A stretch of 64,000 nucleotides of DNA from Gramella sp. MT6 (GCF_019357415.1 NZ_CP048410.1:1240001-1304000), one strand, 5' to 3'; shown: positions 34,764 to 44,543, counted from the stretch's first letter. Program-made: numbers and translations. The notes: generated by a model not told the origin, from the letters alone.

Positions 34764-36056
34764 ATGAAATACGATAGAATAGACTCTAAACTCTTTATAA
34801 AGAACCGAAAAAACTTCATGGATAAGATGAAGCCAAAAAGTCTGGCGGTTTTTAATTCAAATGATATTTATCCTATTGGTGCAGATAGTACCATGCCTTT
34901 TCAGCAGAACCGTGATATTTTTTATTTAAGCGGGGTAGACCAGGATGAAAGTATCCTTGTTTTATTTCCAGATGCTCCGGAAGAAAAGCACCGAGAGATC
35001 CTTTTTCTTACTGAAACCAACGAACATATTGCTGTTTGGGAGGGCGATAAACTTACCAAGGAAGATGCTTTTGATGTAAGTGGAATCAAGACTGTTTACT
35101 GGATGAAAGATTTTGAAAAGATCTTCTTCGAGGTGATGACGCAATGTGAAACGGTTTATTTCAATACCAATGAACATTACAGAGCTAACCATAAGACTGA
35201 AACAAGAGATGAGCGTTTTATCAAATGGTGTAAGGAGAAATATCCGGCGCACCAGGTGGCTAAGGCAAATCCAATCCTACAGAGATTACGTTCAGTAAAA
35301 GATCCTATAGAACTGGATTTGATGCAGAAAGCATGTGATATTACTGAAAAAGCTTTCAGAAGAACCTTGAAATTTGTGAAACCCGGAGTTTGGGAATATG
35401 AGATCGAAGCGGAATATTACCATGAGATGATAAGGAACCGTTCAAAAGGTTTTGCTTATACGCCAATTATTGCCAGCGGGAATAATGCGAATGTATTACA
35501 TTATATAGAGAACAGGCACCAGTGTAAGGAAGGAGATCTAATTCTTCTTGATACCGGAGCTGAATATGCTAATTATTCTAGTGACCTTAGTAGGACCATT
35601 CCAGTTTCTGGAAGATATTCAGACAGGCAGAAGCAGGTTTATAATGCGGTGAATAAGGTAAAGAAGGAAGCTACGAAAATGTTGGTTCCGGGAACTATGT
35701 GGAAAGAATACCATGTAGAAGTAGGTAAAATGATGACTTCAGAATTGCTTGATCTTGGATTACTGGAAAAAGCTGATGTTCAGAATGAAGATCCGGACTG
35801 GCCGGCTTATAAGAAATATTTCATGCATGGGACATCTCACCATATTGGGCTGGATACTCATGATTATGGAATCTTAACCGAGCCAATGCAGGCAAACCAG
35901 GTATTTACTGTGGAGCCGGGAATTTACCTTCCAGATGAAGGATTCGGAATCAGGCTTGAAGATGATGTGGTGATACAGGAAAAAGGTGAGCCATTTAATC
36001 TTATGAGAAATATTCCAATTGAGATAGAGGAGATAGAGGACATCATGAATTCTTAG
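34764..36056 (+). CDS. pepP: Xaa-Pro aminopeptidase (aminopeptidase P family, M24)
   Basis: The enzyme removes N-terminal residues that precede proline. The 430 residues have an N-terminal creatinase-like domain (1-170) and the M24 pita-bread catalytic domain with dimetal ligands: LLDTGAEYANYSSDLSRT (Asp pair), HGTSHHIGLDTHD (His), FTVEPGIY (Glu) and IRLEDDVVI (Glu). All ligands are present. A -7 element TAATTTTG lies at 34734-34741 with no good TTG partner. The hairpin at 36096-36137 ends it. Confidence 0.93.
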   Translation: MKYDRIDSKLFIKNRKNFMDKMKPKSLAVFNSNDIYPIGADSTMPFQQNRDIFYLSGVDQDESILVLFPDAPEEKHREILFLTETNEHIAVWEGDKLTKEDAFDVSGIKTVYWMKDFEKIFFEVMTQCETVYFNTNEHYRANHKTETRDERFIKWCKEKYPAHQVAKANPILQRLRSVKDPIELDLMQKACDITEKAFRRTLKFVKPGVWEYEIEAEYYHEMIRNRSKGFAYTPIIASGNNANVLHYIENRHQCKEGDLILLDTGAEYANYSSDLSRTIPVSGRYSDRQKQVYNAVNKVKKEATKMLVPGTMWKEYHVEVGKMMTSELLDLGLLEKADVQNEDPDWPAYKKYFMHGTSHHIGLDTHDYGILTEPMQANQVFTVEPGIYLPDEGFGIRLEDDVVIQEKGEPFNLMRNIPIEIEEIEDIMNS

Positions 36057-36095
36057 TTCCTAGATACTTAAAGGAAATTTAAACTTAAATACTTG

Positions 36096-36137
36096 CCGCG
36101 AATTCCTGAATTTTTATTCTTGGATTCGCGGTTTTTT
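36096..36137 (+). terminator. Terminator after pepP
   Basis: Outer arms CCGCGAAT (36096-36103) and ATTCGCGG (36124-36131) enclose a smaller GAAT/ATTC pair and are followed by TTTTTT. Confidence 0.8.
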
Positions 36138-36147
36138 AATTTATAAC

Positions 36148-36927
36148 ATGGCGGAAATAACTTATCAGGGAGCAAAAATATATTTTGAAGTTGCCGGAGA
36201 AGGGGATAAAGTTCCCCTGGTCCTGTTACACGGATTTTTAGAAGATTCCAGAATATGGGAGGAAATTGTTAAAGAACTCAAAAAAGAACGGCAGATTATT
36301 TGCATTGATTTACCCGGTCATGGAAAGTCTCAGGGAATTGCAGATATCCATACTATGACACTCATGGCAGACGTGGTTAGGGAGGTGCTTAATTCTCTTG
36401 AAATTAAGAGGGTTAGCGTAGCCGGACACAGTATGGGTGGATATGCAAGTTTGGAATTGCTTAGAAATTTTCCTATGATAATAGAGAGCGTAATGTTGAT
36501 AAATTCAACACCTCTTGAGGATACTGTAGAAAAACAGGAAATTCGTGAAAGATCTGTTAAACTGGTGGGTCGAAATAAAAAGGCTTATGTAAGTATGGCG
36601 ATCTCGAATCTTTTTCCAGAAGAAAGCAAGAAAAAATTTGCTTCTGAAATTGAAGATTTGAAAGCCAGGGCTTACGAAATGAAGTCAAAAAATATACAAG
36701 CAACTTTAAAAGGTATGAAAATTCGTACAAATTATTTAGAGGAACTAAATGGCTTTGGCAGACAGAAGATCATCGCGGCTTCAAAAGAGGATCCTATATT
36801 GGATTTCAATGAATTACAAAGGCTTGCCAAGGGATGCGACTGTGAATTCCATTCGCTGGAAAATGGTCATAATTCTTACATGGAGGACCTGAATAATTTA
36901 ACAAAAATCATGCATTTTATCGATTAA
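36148..36927 (+). CDS. Alpha/beta hydrolase
   Basis: The 259-residue protein has the alpha/beta hydrolase core with LLHGFLEDSRIW (oxyanion region), the nucleophile elbow GHSMGGYAS near residue 93, a late Asp (SKEDPILD) and the catalytic His in ENGHNSYMED. The triad therefore looks complete. The substrate is unknown; relatives include esterases and MenH-like enzymes, and no menaquinone genes are nearby. It begins 10 bases after the pepP terminator. Confidence 0.85.
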   Translation: MAEITYQGAKIYFEVAGEGDKVPLVLLHGFLEDSRIWEEIVKELKKERQIICIDLPGHGKSQGIADIHTMTLMADVVREVLNSLEIKRVSVAGHSMGGYASLELLRNFPMIIESVMLINSTPLEDTVEKQEIRERSVKLVGRNKKAYVSMAISNLFPEESKKKFASEIEDLKARAYEMKSKNIQATLKGMKIRTNYLEELNGFGRQKIIAASKEDPILDFNELQRLAKGCDCEFHSLENGHNSYMEDLNNLTKIMHFID

Positions 36928-36999
36928 TTAACGCTTTTTGTCGAACTATTAACTATTTTTTATACTTTAGAAATCTAGAAACCAGAATTTTAACCTTAT

Positions 37000-37251
37000 A
37001 TGAAAAAAGAACATCCTACATTGTTTTCATTCGCAAAGGTTTATTGCAACATTTTTGGACACCGGTTGAGAGTGTCAAAAAACATCACCAATCACGTACA
37101 TGAGTACCAATGTAAAAAGTGCGGAATGGAAATGACAGATACTGCAGACGGCCTATTGGCGAGACTTACTCCCAAGTTCAAGGAAACAAATGCTTACCTG
37201 GCTAAAATCCATCAAAGACGCAAACGCGTTTTCTTAGCAAAGGCTTCTTAG
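37000..37251 (+). CDS. Small conserved protein with a CxxC motif
   Basis: The 83-residue basic protein has a possible zinc knuckle: CNIFGH near residue 17 and HVHEYQCKKCG near 33. The C-terminus is rich in Lys and Arg. I do not recognise a named family, but it looks like a real, conserved flavobacterial gene because of the compact motif pattern. A weak promoter TTG-N22-TACTTTAG lies at 36938-36970. Its stop overlaps the convergent thiL stop by four bases. Confidence 0.65.
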   Translation: MKKEHPTLFSFAKVYCNIFGHRLRVSKNITNHVHEYQCKKCGMEMTDTADGLLARLTPKFKETNAYLAKIHQRRKRVFLAKAS

Positions 37252-38303
37252 TCTTTTTTCTCTTCCATAGAATTCCATCCCCTGGCGATCAATGGCAATT
37301 TTTGATTCGCACGGGTAACCAAATGCATACCTTCATTTTCTTCGGTCATATGGCCGATAACGGTTAAATGCGGATTCCCCTTAATTTTATCATAATCGTC
37401 CTGTGAGATCGTGAATAACAATTCATAGTCTTCACCACCACTCAACGCGATCATGGTGCTATCAATTTCAAATTCCTCACAAACCGATATAACCGCAGGA
37501 TCTAGTGGGATCTTTTCTTCAAACAGGTTGGCTCCAACTTTGGAATTTTTACATAAATGAATGATCTCCGAAGAAAGTCCGTCACTTATGTCGATCATTG
37601 AAGTAGGTTTTACTTCTAGATCTTTTAGCAGGGGAGCGATATCTTTTCTCGCTTCCGGTTTCAATTGTCTTTCGATAAGGTAAGTATATTGATCAAGGTC
37701 TGGTTGCGCATTTGGGTTAGCTTTAAAAACCTCTTTTTCGCGTTCCAGCACCTGTAATCCCATGTAAGCTGCGCCAAGGTCTCCGGTTAGAACAAGAAGG
37801 TCGTTAGGTTTCGCTCCATCTCTGTAAACAACTTCATCCTTTTCAGCCACTCCAAGGGCGGTGACACTAATCATTAATCCAGAGGTTGAGGACGTAGTGT
37901 CTCCTCCAATAACATCAACATTATATAATTTAGCGGCAAGCTGAATTCCTGCATACAACTCCTCAAGTGCTTCTACCGGGAAACGGTTTGAAACCGCAAT
38001 GGAGATCGTCACCTGAGTGGCTGTACCGTTCATAGCATAGATGTCTGAAAGGTTTACCATAACAGCTTTATACCCCAAATGTTTGAGCGGCATATAGGCC
38101 AGGTCAAAATGAACACCTTCAATGAGTAGATCTGTACTCACCAGGGTTTGCTTGTTTTCAAAATTAAGCACAGCGGCATCATCTCCAATAGCTTTAACGG
38201 TAGATTCCAGTTTCGGACTAAAATTCTTAGTTAGATGGTCTATAAGTCCAAATTCTCCTAATTCTGAAAGGTTTGTCCTGCTTTCCTGACTATTCTCAAA
38301 CAT
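37248..38303 (-). CDS. thiL: Thiamine-monophosphate kinase
   Basis: The enzyme phosphorylates thiamine monophosphate to the active cofactor thiamine diphosphate with ATP. The 351 residues show family blocks: IGDDAAVL near 40, STDLLIEGVHFD near 57, NLSDIYAMNG, GGDTTSSTSG and late SGGEDYELLFT with MIDISDGLSSE. The length is normal. No other thi genes are near. A -7 element TACTTTTG lies on the minus strand at 38330-38323, just before the ATG. Confidence 0.94.
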   Translation of the reverse strand: MFENSQESRTNLSELGEFGLIDHLTKNFSPKLESTVKAIGDDAAVLNFENKQTLVSTDLLIEGVHFDLAYMPLKHLGYKAVMVNLSDIYAMNGTATQVTISIAVSNRFPVEALEELYAGIQLAAKLYNVDVIGGDTTSSTSGLMISVTALGVAEKDEVVYRDGAKPNDLLVLTGDLGAAYMGLQVLEREKEVFKANPNAQPDLDQYTYLIERQLKPEARKDIAPLLKDLEVKPTSMIDISDGLSSEIIHLCKNSKVGANLFEEKIPLDPAVISVCEEFEIDSTMIALSGGEDYELLFTISQDDYDKIKGNPHLTVIGHMTEENEGMHLVTRANQKLPLIARGWNSMEEKKD

Positions 38304-38322
38304 GCGATTGAATTTTAAAGTG

Positions 38323-38330
38323 CAAAAGTA
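38323..38330 (-). promoter_or_regulatory. Possible thiL -7 element
   Basis: TACTTTTG on the minus strand matches TAnnTTTG exactly, 19 bases upstream of the thiL ATG. No TTG is found 17-23 bases upstream, so the promoter is only partial. Confidence 0.35.
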
Positions 38331-38448
38331 CGATTATAAAATTCAATGAAGAAGAATGAAGCAAAAGCTTTATTGAGTAACGACGGGTGAAAATGGACTA
38401 TAATACAGGTTGCTTTTTTTGATTGTCATGCTCTATATGTCAATTCTT

Positions 38449-38484
38449 AAAACATATGCTTAGTCTATGGTAAAACACATGCTT
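38449..38484 (+). promoter_or_regulatory. Direct repeats in the suf promoter, candidate operator
   Basis: Two 13-base copies of AAAACAyATGCTT (38449-38461 and 38472-38484, one mismatch) are spaced 23 bases apart, about two helical turns. They flank the -33 region, and the second lies in the promoter spacer. A partial third copy (ATGCT) is at 38428. This is a plausible site for an iron or Fe-S responsive regulator, but no regulator gene is in the window. Confidence 0.4.
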
Positions 38485-38497
38485 TGTAGTATATTTG
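38468..38497 (+). promoter_or_regulatory. suf operon promoter
   Basis: The -7 element TATATTTG (38490-38497) is perfect. At 19 bases upstream stands TGG (38468-38470) in place of TTG, so the -33 element is weak. That suits a regulated promoter. The leader to the sufA ATG is about 26 nt. Confidence 0.5.
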
Positions 38498-38527
38498 TGC
38501 CCAATTTAGAATTAATCTTTATAGCTT

Positions 38528-38857
38528 ATGATTAAAGTTAGCGAAGAGGCTAAAAAGAAAATTTCCGCACTAATGTCTGAGGGAGGATTTAATCCTGGAG
38601 CCGACTATGTTCGAGTAGGCGTTAAGAGTGGCGGTTGTTCTGGCTTATCATACGAATTGAATTTCGATAAAAGTCAGGCAGAAGGCGATAAGGTCTTCGA
38701 AGACAATGATGTAAAGATTGTTGTTGACAAGCGTAGCGTTTTATATCTGGCGGGAACCATTCTGGAGTATTCAGGTGGTTTGAACGGCAAGGGTTTTGTA
38801 TTTAATAATCCTAACGCACAGAGAACCTGCGGATGCGGTGAAAGTTTTTCACTGTAA
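38528..38857 (+). CDS. sufA: A-type iron-sulfur cluster assembly protein
   Basis: The 109-residue protein has the three conserved cysteines of A-type carriers: VKSGGCSGLSY near residue 37 and CGCGESFSL at the C-terminus. These bind a [2Fe-2S] or [4Fe-4S] cluster for delivery to target enzymes. It is the first gene of the suf cluster and stands 138 bases before sufB. The family includes IscA, ErpA and SufA; position in the suf operon favours SufA. Confidence 0.92.
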   Translation: MIKVSEEAKKKISALMSEGGFNPGADYVRVGVKSGGCSGLSYELNFDKSQAEGDKVFEDNDVKIVVDKRSVLYLAGTILEYSGGLNGKGFVFNNPNAQRTCGCGESFSL

Positions 38858-38995
38858 ACTATTCAGATTTCAGAATGTGATTTAATCATTTTGAAATTTG
38901 GCAAAATGCAGTAATTGATCTGCAGAAGAGTTATTTTAAAGGTGATTGATTCAGTTTAATTTGAACTCAAAGCCTTAAATATTGAATAAAGAAAC

Positions 38996-40441
38996 ATGGC
39001 ATATACTGAAGACGATTTAAAGAAAGAGCTCGAAACCAAAGAGTATGAGTATGGATTTTATACAGATATAGAATCTGATACTTTTCCGGTGGGCTTGAAC
39101 GAGGATATCGTGCGGGCAATTTCTAAAAAGAAAGAGGAACCGGAATGGATGACGGAATGGCGCCTTGAAGCTTATCGCGCCTGGGAAGATATGATCGAAC
39201 CGGAATGGGCTAATGTGCATTATCCAAAACCGGACTTTCAAAATATCTCTTATTATTCCGCACCTAATAAAAAACCTAAGTACGATAGTTTAGATGAGGT
39301 AGACCCTGAATTACTGGACACCTTTAAAAAACTTGGTATTTCCCTGGATGAGCAAAAGAAGCTTGCCGGAGTTGCGGTAGATGTGGTAATGGATTCAGTT
39401 TCGGTTACTACTACTTTCAAAAAGACCTTGGCAGAGAAAGGAATTATTTTCTGTTCAATTTCTGAGGCGATCAAAGAGCATCCGGAATTGGTTAAAAAAT
39501 ATTTGGGTACGGTAGTTCCAAAGAAGGATAATTTTTATGCGGCTTTAAATTCAGCTGTATTTAGTGACGGATCTTTCTGTTACATTCCGAAAGGAGTTAG
39601 ATGTCCTATGGAACTTTCTACTTATTTCAGGATCAACCAGGCCGGTACCGGGCAGTTCGAAAGAACTCTTGTAGTGGCAGATGAAGATAGTTATGTAAGC
39701 TACCTTGAAGGTTGTACAGCGCCATCGCGTGATGAGAATCAACTTCATGCGGCAGTGGTAGAGCTGGTAGCCTTAGATGGTTCTGAGATAAAATACAGTA
39801 CGGTTCAAAACTGGTTCCCTGGAAATAAAGAGGGTAAAGGAGGAGTTTTCAATTTCGTTACTAAAAGAGGGCTTTGTGAGAAAAACGCGAAGATCTCCTG
39901 GACGCAGGTAGAGACCGGTTCAGCTGTAACATGGAAATATCCTAGTTGTATCCTTAAAGGAGATAACTCGGTAGGAGAATTTTACTCTATCGCTGTAACC
40001 AATAATTTTCAGCAGGCAGATACAGGTACCAAAATGATCCACCTTGGTAAGAATACTAAGAGTACGATCATTTCAAAAGGTATTTCTGCCGGTAAATCAC
40101 AAAACTCTTATCGTGGTCTGGTTCAGATCAACGGTCGTGCAGAAAATGCAAGGAACTTCTCGCAATGTGATTCCCTGTTGATGGGGAATAAATGTGGGGC
40201 TCATACTTTCCCTTATATCGAGGTTAAGAATAAATCTGCACAGGTGGAGCACGAGGCGACTACCAGTAAGATCGGGGAAGACCAGATATTCTATTGTAAT
40301 CAGCGTGGAATTGATACTGAAAAAGCGATCGCTTTGATCGTAAATGGTTTTAGTAAAGAAGTGCTGAACAAGCTACCAATGGAATTTGCAGTAGAAGCAC
40401 AAAAACTTTTAGAGATTTCACTTGAAGGATCAGTTGGATAA
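38996..40441 (+). CDS. sufB: Fe-S cluster assembly protein SufB
   Basis: The 481-residue protein is the main part of the SufBC2D scaffold, on which clusters are built with SufC ATPase power. Blocks typical of SufB are [27 protein letters not shown] with a conserved Cys, and [20 protein letters not shown] near the end. The length fits. It is followed by an unusual lipoprotein gene and then sufC, so the SufB-SufC order is interrupted. The conserved C-terminal [20 protein letters not shown] is intact. Confidence 0.97.
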   Translation: MAYTEDDLKKELETKEYEYGFYTDIESDTFPVGLNEDIVRAISKKKEEPEWMTEWRLEAYRAWEDMIEPEWANVHYPKPDFQNISYYSAPNKKPKYDSLDEVDPELLDTFKKLGISLDEQKKLAGVAVDVVMDSVSVTTTFKKTLAEKGIIFCSISEAIKEHPELVKKYLGTVVPKKDNFYAALNSAVFSDGSFCYIPKGVRCPMELSTYFRINQAGTGQFERTLVVADEDSYVSYLEGCTAPSRDENQLHAAVVELVALDGSEIKYSTVQNWFPGNKEGKGGVFNFVTKRGLCEKNAKISWTQVETGSAVTWKYPSCILKGDNSVGEFYSIAVTNNFQQADTGTKMIHLGKNTKSTIISKGISAGKSQNSYRGLVQINGRAENARNFSQCDSLLMGNKCGAHTFPYIEVKNKSAQVEHEATTSKIGEDQIFYCNQRGIDTEKAIALIVNGFSKEVLNKLPMEFAVEAQKLLEISLEGSVG

Positions 40442-40466
40442 TCAAAACACCTGTGAGATCTGTGTT

Positions 40467-40853
40467 ATGAAGAAGTTATTTGGATTATTGATAATTAGTA
40501 TAATGCTTTTCTCCTGTCAGGATGAAGAACGAAGAGACCTTATGGATGGGCCGGAAGTTGAAAAAGTTCCGGATAGCATTCAGGTTCTTGAAGGAGAATT
40601 CATTTACGCAGCAGATGCTGCAGTTTTAAGAGGAGATACTTTTGTATATGGGGTGACCCTGGACTCAATGGCTAATGTGCTTTCAGAAAAAATTGCACCT
40701 CTTAAAAATGATGATTTTGATATGATCCCGGTAACGGTAAAAGCTAAAATTGTACCGAACCCTGAACAAGAAGGTTGGGCCGAGGTGATAGAGATCAGGG
40801 AGATCATAGAGATCCCTGAAAGTGAGAAAGTGACAGATACGATTAAAGAATAA
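40467..40853 (+). CDS. Small lipoprotein inserted between sufB and sufC
   Basis: The start at 40467 gives a lipoprotein signal ([17 protein letters not shown]) with lipobox LFSC; the frame extends back into sufB but that stretch has no support. The 128-residue protein is acidic and beta-rich after the signal. No family was recognised. It sits 25 bases after the sufB stop and 46 bases before the sufC start, on the same strand, so it is transcribed with the suf genes. A membrane-anchored partner in an otherwise cytosolic system is unexpected. It could be a passenger. Confidence 0.7.
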   Translation: MKKLFGLLIISIMLFSCQDEERRDLMDGPEVEKVPDSIQVLEGEFIYAADAAVLRGDTFVYGVTLDSMANVLSEKIAPLKNDDFDMIPVTVKAKIVPNPEQEGWAEVIEIREIIEIPESEKVTDTIKE

Positions 40854-40868
40854 AAGAATAATAAAACT

Positions 40869-40884
40869 ATCTGCTACGGCAGAT
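40869..40884 (+). promoter_or_regulatory. UACG-tetraloop hairpin upstream of sufC
   Basis: ATCTGC (40869-40874), TACG (40875-40878) and GCAGAT (40879-40884) form a perfect 6-bp stem with a stable UACG loop, 15 bases before the sufC ATG. It has no T-tail. It may mark an mRNA processing or stability point. Confidence 0.4.
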
Positions 40885-40899
40885 TCAGAATTGATAGAC

Positions 40900-41652
40900 A
40901 TGCTTAAAATAAAGAATTTACACGCCAGCATAGAAGATAAGGAGATACTTAAAGGAATTAACCTGGAGATAAATCCGGGAGAAGTTCACGCAATCATGGG
41001 ACCTAACGGTTCTGGTAAAAGTACCTTATCGTCTGTAATTGCAGGAAGGGAAGAATATGAAATGACCGAAGGTGAATTGATCTTTGAAGGTTCAGATCTT
41101 AGTGAAATGGACCCGGAAGAAAGAGCACATAAAGGCATCTTTCTTTCTTTTCAATACCCGGTGGAAATTCCAGGAGTTTCAGTAACAAATTTCATTAAGA
41201 CTGCGATCAATGCTCAGCGTAAAGCGCATGGGAAAGAAGATATGCCGGCGAATGAAATGCTGAAACTTATCCGTGAGAAGTCTGAAATGCTTGAGATAGA
41301 TCGTAAGTTCTTATCCCGTTCCCTTAATCAGGGATTCTCTGGTGGTGAGAAGAAACGTAACGAGATCTTCCAGATGGCAATTCTGGACCCAAAATTATCT
41401 ATTCTTGATGAGACAGATTCAGGTCTGGATATCGATGCTTTAAAAGTGGTGGCTAACGGAGTGAATAAGCTTAGAAGAGAAGACAACGCAGTATTGCTTA
41501 TTACGCACTATCAAAGACTGTTGGATTATATCGTACCAGATGTGGTTCACGTGATGGTAGATGGAAAGATCGTGAAGTCTGGCGGAAAAGAGCTGGCCCA
41601 CGAACTTGAGGAAAGAGGCTACGATTGGGTAAAGCCGGAAAAAACAGTTTAA
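40900..41652 (+). CDS. sufC: Fe-S assembly ATPase SufC
   Basis: SufC is an ABC-type ATPase that drives the SufBCD scaffold. The ATG at 40900 matches the family N-terminus ([11 protein letters not shown]); a TTG three codons upstream is rejected. The 250 residues hold Walker [10 protein letters not shown] near 36, the signature [11 protein letters not shown], Walker [13 protein letters not shown] and the switch His in LITHYQRLL. The protein is soluble and lacks a membrane domain. Confidence 0.96.
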   Translation: MLKIKNLHASIEDKEILKGINLEINPGEVHAIMGPNGSGKSTLSSVIAGREEYEMTEGELIFEGSDLSEMDPEERAHKGIFLSFQYPVEIPGVSVTNFIKTAINAQRKAHGKEDMPANEMLKLIREKSEMLEIDRKFLSRSLNQGFSGGEKKRNEIFQMAILDPKLSILDETDSGLDIDALKVVANGVNKLRREDNAVLLITHYQRLLDYIVPDVVHVMVDGKIVKSGGKELAHELEERGYDWVKPEKTV

Positions 41653-41730
41653 ATAATTCAGAATTGAGCATTCAATACGCCCGGAAAAGGGATTATTGAC
41701 TTTTAAATTTTGAAATTGAAATTGAACAAA

Positions 41731-43047
41731 ATGGAATTAAAAGATAAACTTATCTCCTCTTTTTTAGCTTTCGAAGAAGGTCTTGAGCCAGATAGCGGCA
41801 TGGATCTTATAAGAAATCAGGCGATCAAGGATTTTGAAGAACTTGGTTTCCCGAATAAAAAGGATGAGAACTGGAAATATACTTCGCTTAACTCAGTTCT
41901 TAAACATGACTATAGCGTATTCCCGAAGAAAGAAGAAGCAATAGAATACCGTGATATCAAGAAATATCTTATCCATGATATAGATACTTATGACCTGGTA
42001 TTTATCGACGGCATTTTTTCTTCACATCTTTCGCAAACAACTCATGATAAGATCGATGTTTGCTTGATGTCTTCGGCATTAACAAAAGATAAATACAGAC
42101 CGGTTATTGAGAATTACTTTAATAAAGTGGCTCCAAAATCTGGTTTGAATTCTTTGAACACCGCTTTCTCAAGAGAGGGCGCTTTCATACACATTCACAA
42201 GAACAAGCTTGCCGATAAGCCGATACAGATCATCAATTTCGCAACCGGGAATGAGTCTTCATTACTTTTGCAACCAAGAAATCTGGTAGTTGTTGAGGAG
42301 AATTCACATGTACAGATCATCGAAAGACATCAGAGTCTAACAGATCATCCTGTGCTTACGAATTCGGTAACCGAAATTTTCGCAGACCGCAGGGCGATCG
42401 TGGATTACTATAAGATTCAGAACGATAATCTTTCAGCTTCGCTTATCGATAATACTTTTATTGAGCAAAAGGATGAAAGCAATGTGTCTGTTCATACTTT
42501 TTCTTTCGGTGGGAAACTAACGCGTAATAACCTTAATTTCTATCAAAGAGGTGAGCGTATAGATTCTACCATGAAAGGTGTTACCATCATTGAAGGGAAA
42601 CAGCATGTAGATCACAATACACTGGTTCATCATATTGAACCTAATTGTGAGAGCCACCAGGATTATAAAGGAATCTATGGTGATAGTTCAACGGGTGTTT
42701 TCAACGGAAAAGTTCTTGTTGAGAAAGAAGCTCAAAAGACCAACGCTTATCAGTCTAACAATAATATCCTTGCAGACGATAAAGCGACCATCAACTCTAA
42801 GCCACAGCTGGAGATCTTTGCAGATGATGTAGCTTGTAGTCACGGTTGTACTATTGGCCAGTTAGACGAAGATGCATTGTTCTATCTGCAGTCCAGAGGT
42901 ATTCCAAGAAAGGAAGCCCGTGGATTAATGATGTACGCATTTGCTAATAACGTACTGGAAAGTGTGAAGATTCCTGAAGTGAAGAAAAGGATCAATAAAC
43001 TGATCGCTTCTAAACTAGAGGTTGAACTGGGATTCCATAACCTATAA
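41731..43047 (+). CDS. sufD: Fe-S cluster assembly protein SufD
   Basis: The 438-residue protein forms the scaffold with SufB and SufC and is needed for iron uptake into the cluster. The ATG at 41731 matches the family start (MELKDKLISSFLAFEE); the frame extends to a TTG at 41710 that is unlikely. The later part has the SufBD core blocks DHNTLVHHIEPNC, SNNNILADDKATINSKP and SHGCTIGQLDEDALFYLQSRG. It lies between sufC and sufS in the standard order. Confidence 0.95.
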   Translation: MELKDKLISSFLAFEEGLEPDSGMDLIRNQAIKDFEELGFPNKKDENWKYTSLNSVLKHDYSVFPKKEEAIEYRDIKKYLIHDIDTYDLVFIDGIFSSHLSQTTHDKIDVCLMSSALTKDKYRPVIENYFNKVAPKSGLNSLNTAFSREGAFIHIHKNKLADKPIQIINFATGNESSLLLQPRNLVVVEENSHVQIIERHQSLTDHPVLTNSVTEIFADRRAIVDYYKIQNDNLSASLIDNTFIEQKDESNVSVHTFSFGGKLTRNNLNFYQRGERIDSTMKGVTIIEGKQHVDHNTLVHHIEPNCESHQDYKGIYGDSSTGVFNGKVLVEKEAQKTNAYQSNNNILADDKATINSKPQLEIFADDVACSHGCTIGQLDEDALFYLQSRGIPRKEARGLMMYAFANNVLESVKIPEVKKRINKLIASKLEVELGFHNL

Positions 43048-43071
43048 TATAAATTCAAAAAAACATAAAGG

Positions 43072-44310
43072 ATGAGTCATCAAACTCAGGCTAAGACTTT
43101 TGAGGTTGAAAAAATTCGAGAAGATTTTCCAATCCTGAAACGTGAGGTTAATGGCTATCCTTTGGTTTATTTTGATAATGCGGCCACTGCCCAGACCCCT
43201 AAACAGGTCATGGATGTGATCGTGGATTACTATTCAAATTACAACGCCAATATTCATAGAGGCGTGCACTCCCTGTCTCAGGAAGCTACAGATAAGTACG
43301 AGCAGGCGAGAATCAAGATTCAGAAGCATTTTAATGCTGAAAAAGCTCATGAGATCATTTTCACCTCTGGTACCACTCACGGGATCAATCTTGTGGCGAA
43401 CGGTTTTTCATCGATTCTGAAAGAAGGCGATGAGATTCTGGTTTCGGCTATGGAGCATCACTCCAATATAGTTCCATGGCAAATGCTATGTGAAAGGACT
43501 GGGGCTGTTCTAAAGGTGATTCCTATGGATCTTAATGGTGAACTGGTCTATTCTGAATTTGAAAAGCTTTTAAGTTCCAAAACCAAACTGGTTTTTCTTA
43601 ATCATGTTTCCAATGCTTTGGGTACGGTAAACCCCATCAAGAATATTATTGATAAGGCTCATGAGAAGGGGGCGGCTGTATTGATCGATGGAGCCCAGGC
43701 GGCGCCACACATCAAGGCAGATGTGCAGGAGTTGGATGTAGACTTCTATGTGGTTTCAGCGCATAAAATGTGCGGACCAACCGGAGTTGGTGTCCTTTAT
43801 GGAAAAGAAGAATGGCTTGAAAAATTACCACCTTACCAGGGTGGTGGCGAAATGATAGCTACGGTTTCTTTTGAAAAGACCACCTATGCTGGATTGCCTC
43901 ATAAATTCGAAGCTGGGACTCCAAATATTTGCGGAGGTATCGCCTTTGGTGCAGCCATCGATTATATGAATGAGATCGGTTTTGATGCTATCGCTAAATA
44001 CGAGCATGAACTGCTGGAGTATGCTACTGCAAAACTCAGGGAGATCGAGGGTGTGAAGATCTATGGAGAAGCTCCAGATAAGACTGCTGTAATTTCATTT
44101 AATATTGAGGGTTTGCATCCTTATGATATAGGGACTTTGGTAGACAAAATGGGAATTGCAGTAAGAACAGGTCATCATTGTGCGCAACCAATCATGGATT
44201 TCTTTAAGATCCCTGGTACAGTTAGAGCTTCCTTTTCATTCTACAATACTTTTCACGAGATAGATCTTTTTATCGACGCGGTGAAAAAAGCAAAAATGAT
44301 GCTCCAGTAA
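43072..44310 (+). CDS. sufS: Cysteine desulfurase SufS
   Basis: The PLP enzyme takes sulfur from cysteine and passes it to SufE or SufU for cluster assembly. The 412 residues are group II (SufS-type): YFDNAATAQTP near 34, FTSGTTHGINLV, VLIDGAQAAPH with the PLP-binding Asp, SAHKMCGPTGVG near 229 with the Schiff-base Lys, and the short active-site loop RTGHHCAQP near 370 with the catalytic Cys. The sufE gene is 2.2 kb downstream in a second transcription unit. Confidence 0.96.
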   Translation: MSHQTQAKTFEVEKIREDFPILKREVNGYPLVYFDNAATAQTPKQVMDVIVDYYSNYNANIHRGVHSLSQEATDKYEQARIKIQKHFNAEKAHEIIFTSGTTHGINLVANGFSSILKEGDEILVSAMEHHSNIVPWQMLCERTGAVLKVIPMDLNGELVYSEFEKLLSSKTKLVFLNHVSNALGTVNPIKNIIDKAHEKGAAVLIDGAQAAPHIKADVQELDVDFYVVSAHKMCGPTGVGVLYGKEEWLEKLPPYQGGGEMIATVSFEKTTYAGLPHKFEAGTPNICGGIAFGAAIDYMNEIGFDAIAKYEHELLEYATAKLREIEGVKIYGEAPDKTAVISFNIEGLHPYDIGTLVDKMGIAVRTGHHCAQPIMDFFKIPGTVRASFSFYNTFHEIDLFIDAVKKAKMMLQ

Positions 44311-44351
44311 TTTCTTATAGATTTTCCTATATTGCCTTAAATTAAAATTTT

Positions 44352-44543
44352 ATGGCTCCTGAAATCACTATTTTTCTCTGGCAAACCCATTTGATTATTG
44401 CATCCATACTGGGCATTTATATTTTATTAATGGTTAGGAGTGGTATATGGCTTAAAATTGCCTGGATTCTGGCCGTAATTGTCGTTCCAATTTTCGGATC
44501 TTTGGCTTATCTTGGTTTTGGTAGAAAATCTCTAAAGAACTAG
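44352..44543 (+). CDS. Small membrane protein with a PLDc_N-type domain
   Basis: The 63-residue protein has two transmembrane helices (about 7-27 and 33-53) and the PLDc_N signature seen at the N-terminus of cardiolipin synthases: W near the second helix, IVVPIFGSLAYLGFGR at the end. It lacks any phospholipase D domain, so it is a stand-alone copy. It starts 41 bases after sufS and may be read with the suf genes. The function is unknown. Confidence 0.75.
   Translation: MAPEITIFLWQTHLIIASILGIYILLMVRSGIWLKIAWILAVIVVPIFGSLAYLGFGRKSLKN

Noticed and set aside
40422..40466. Extension of the suf lipoprotein into sufB
   Set aside because: The extension has no signal peptide and overlaps sufB; the Met at 40467 starts a perfect lipoprotein signal.
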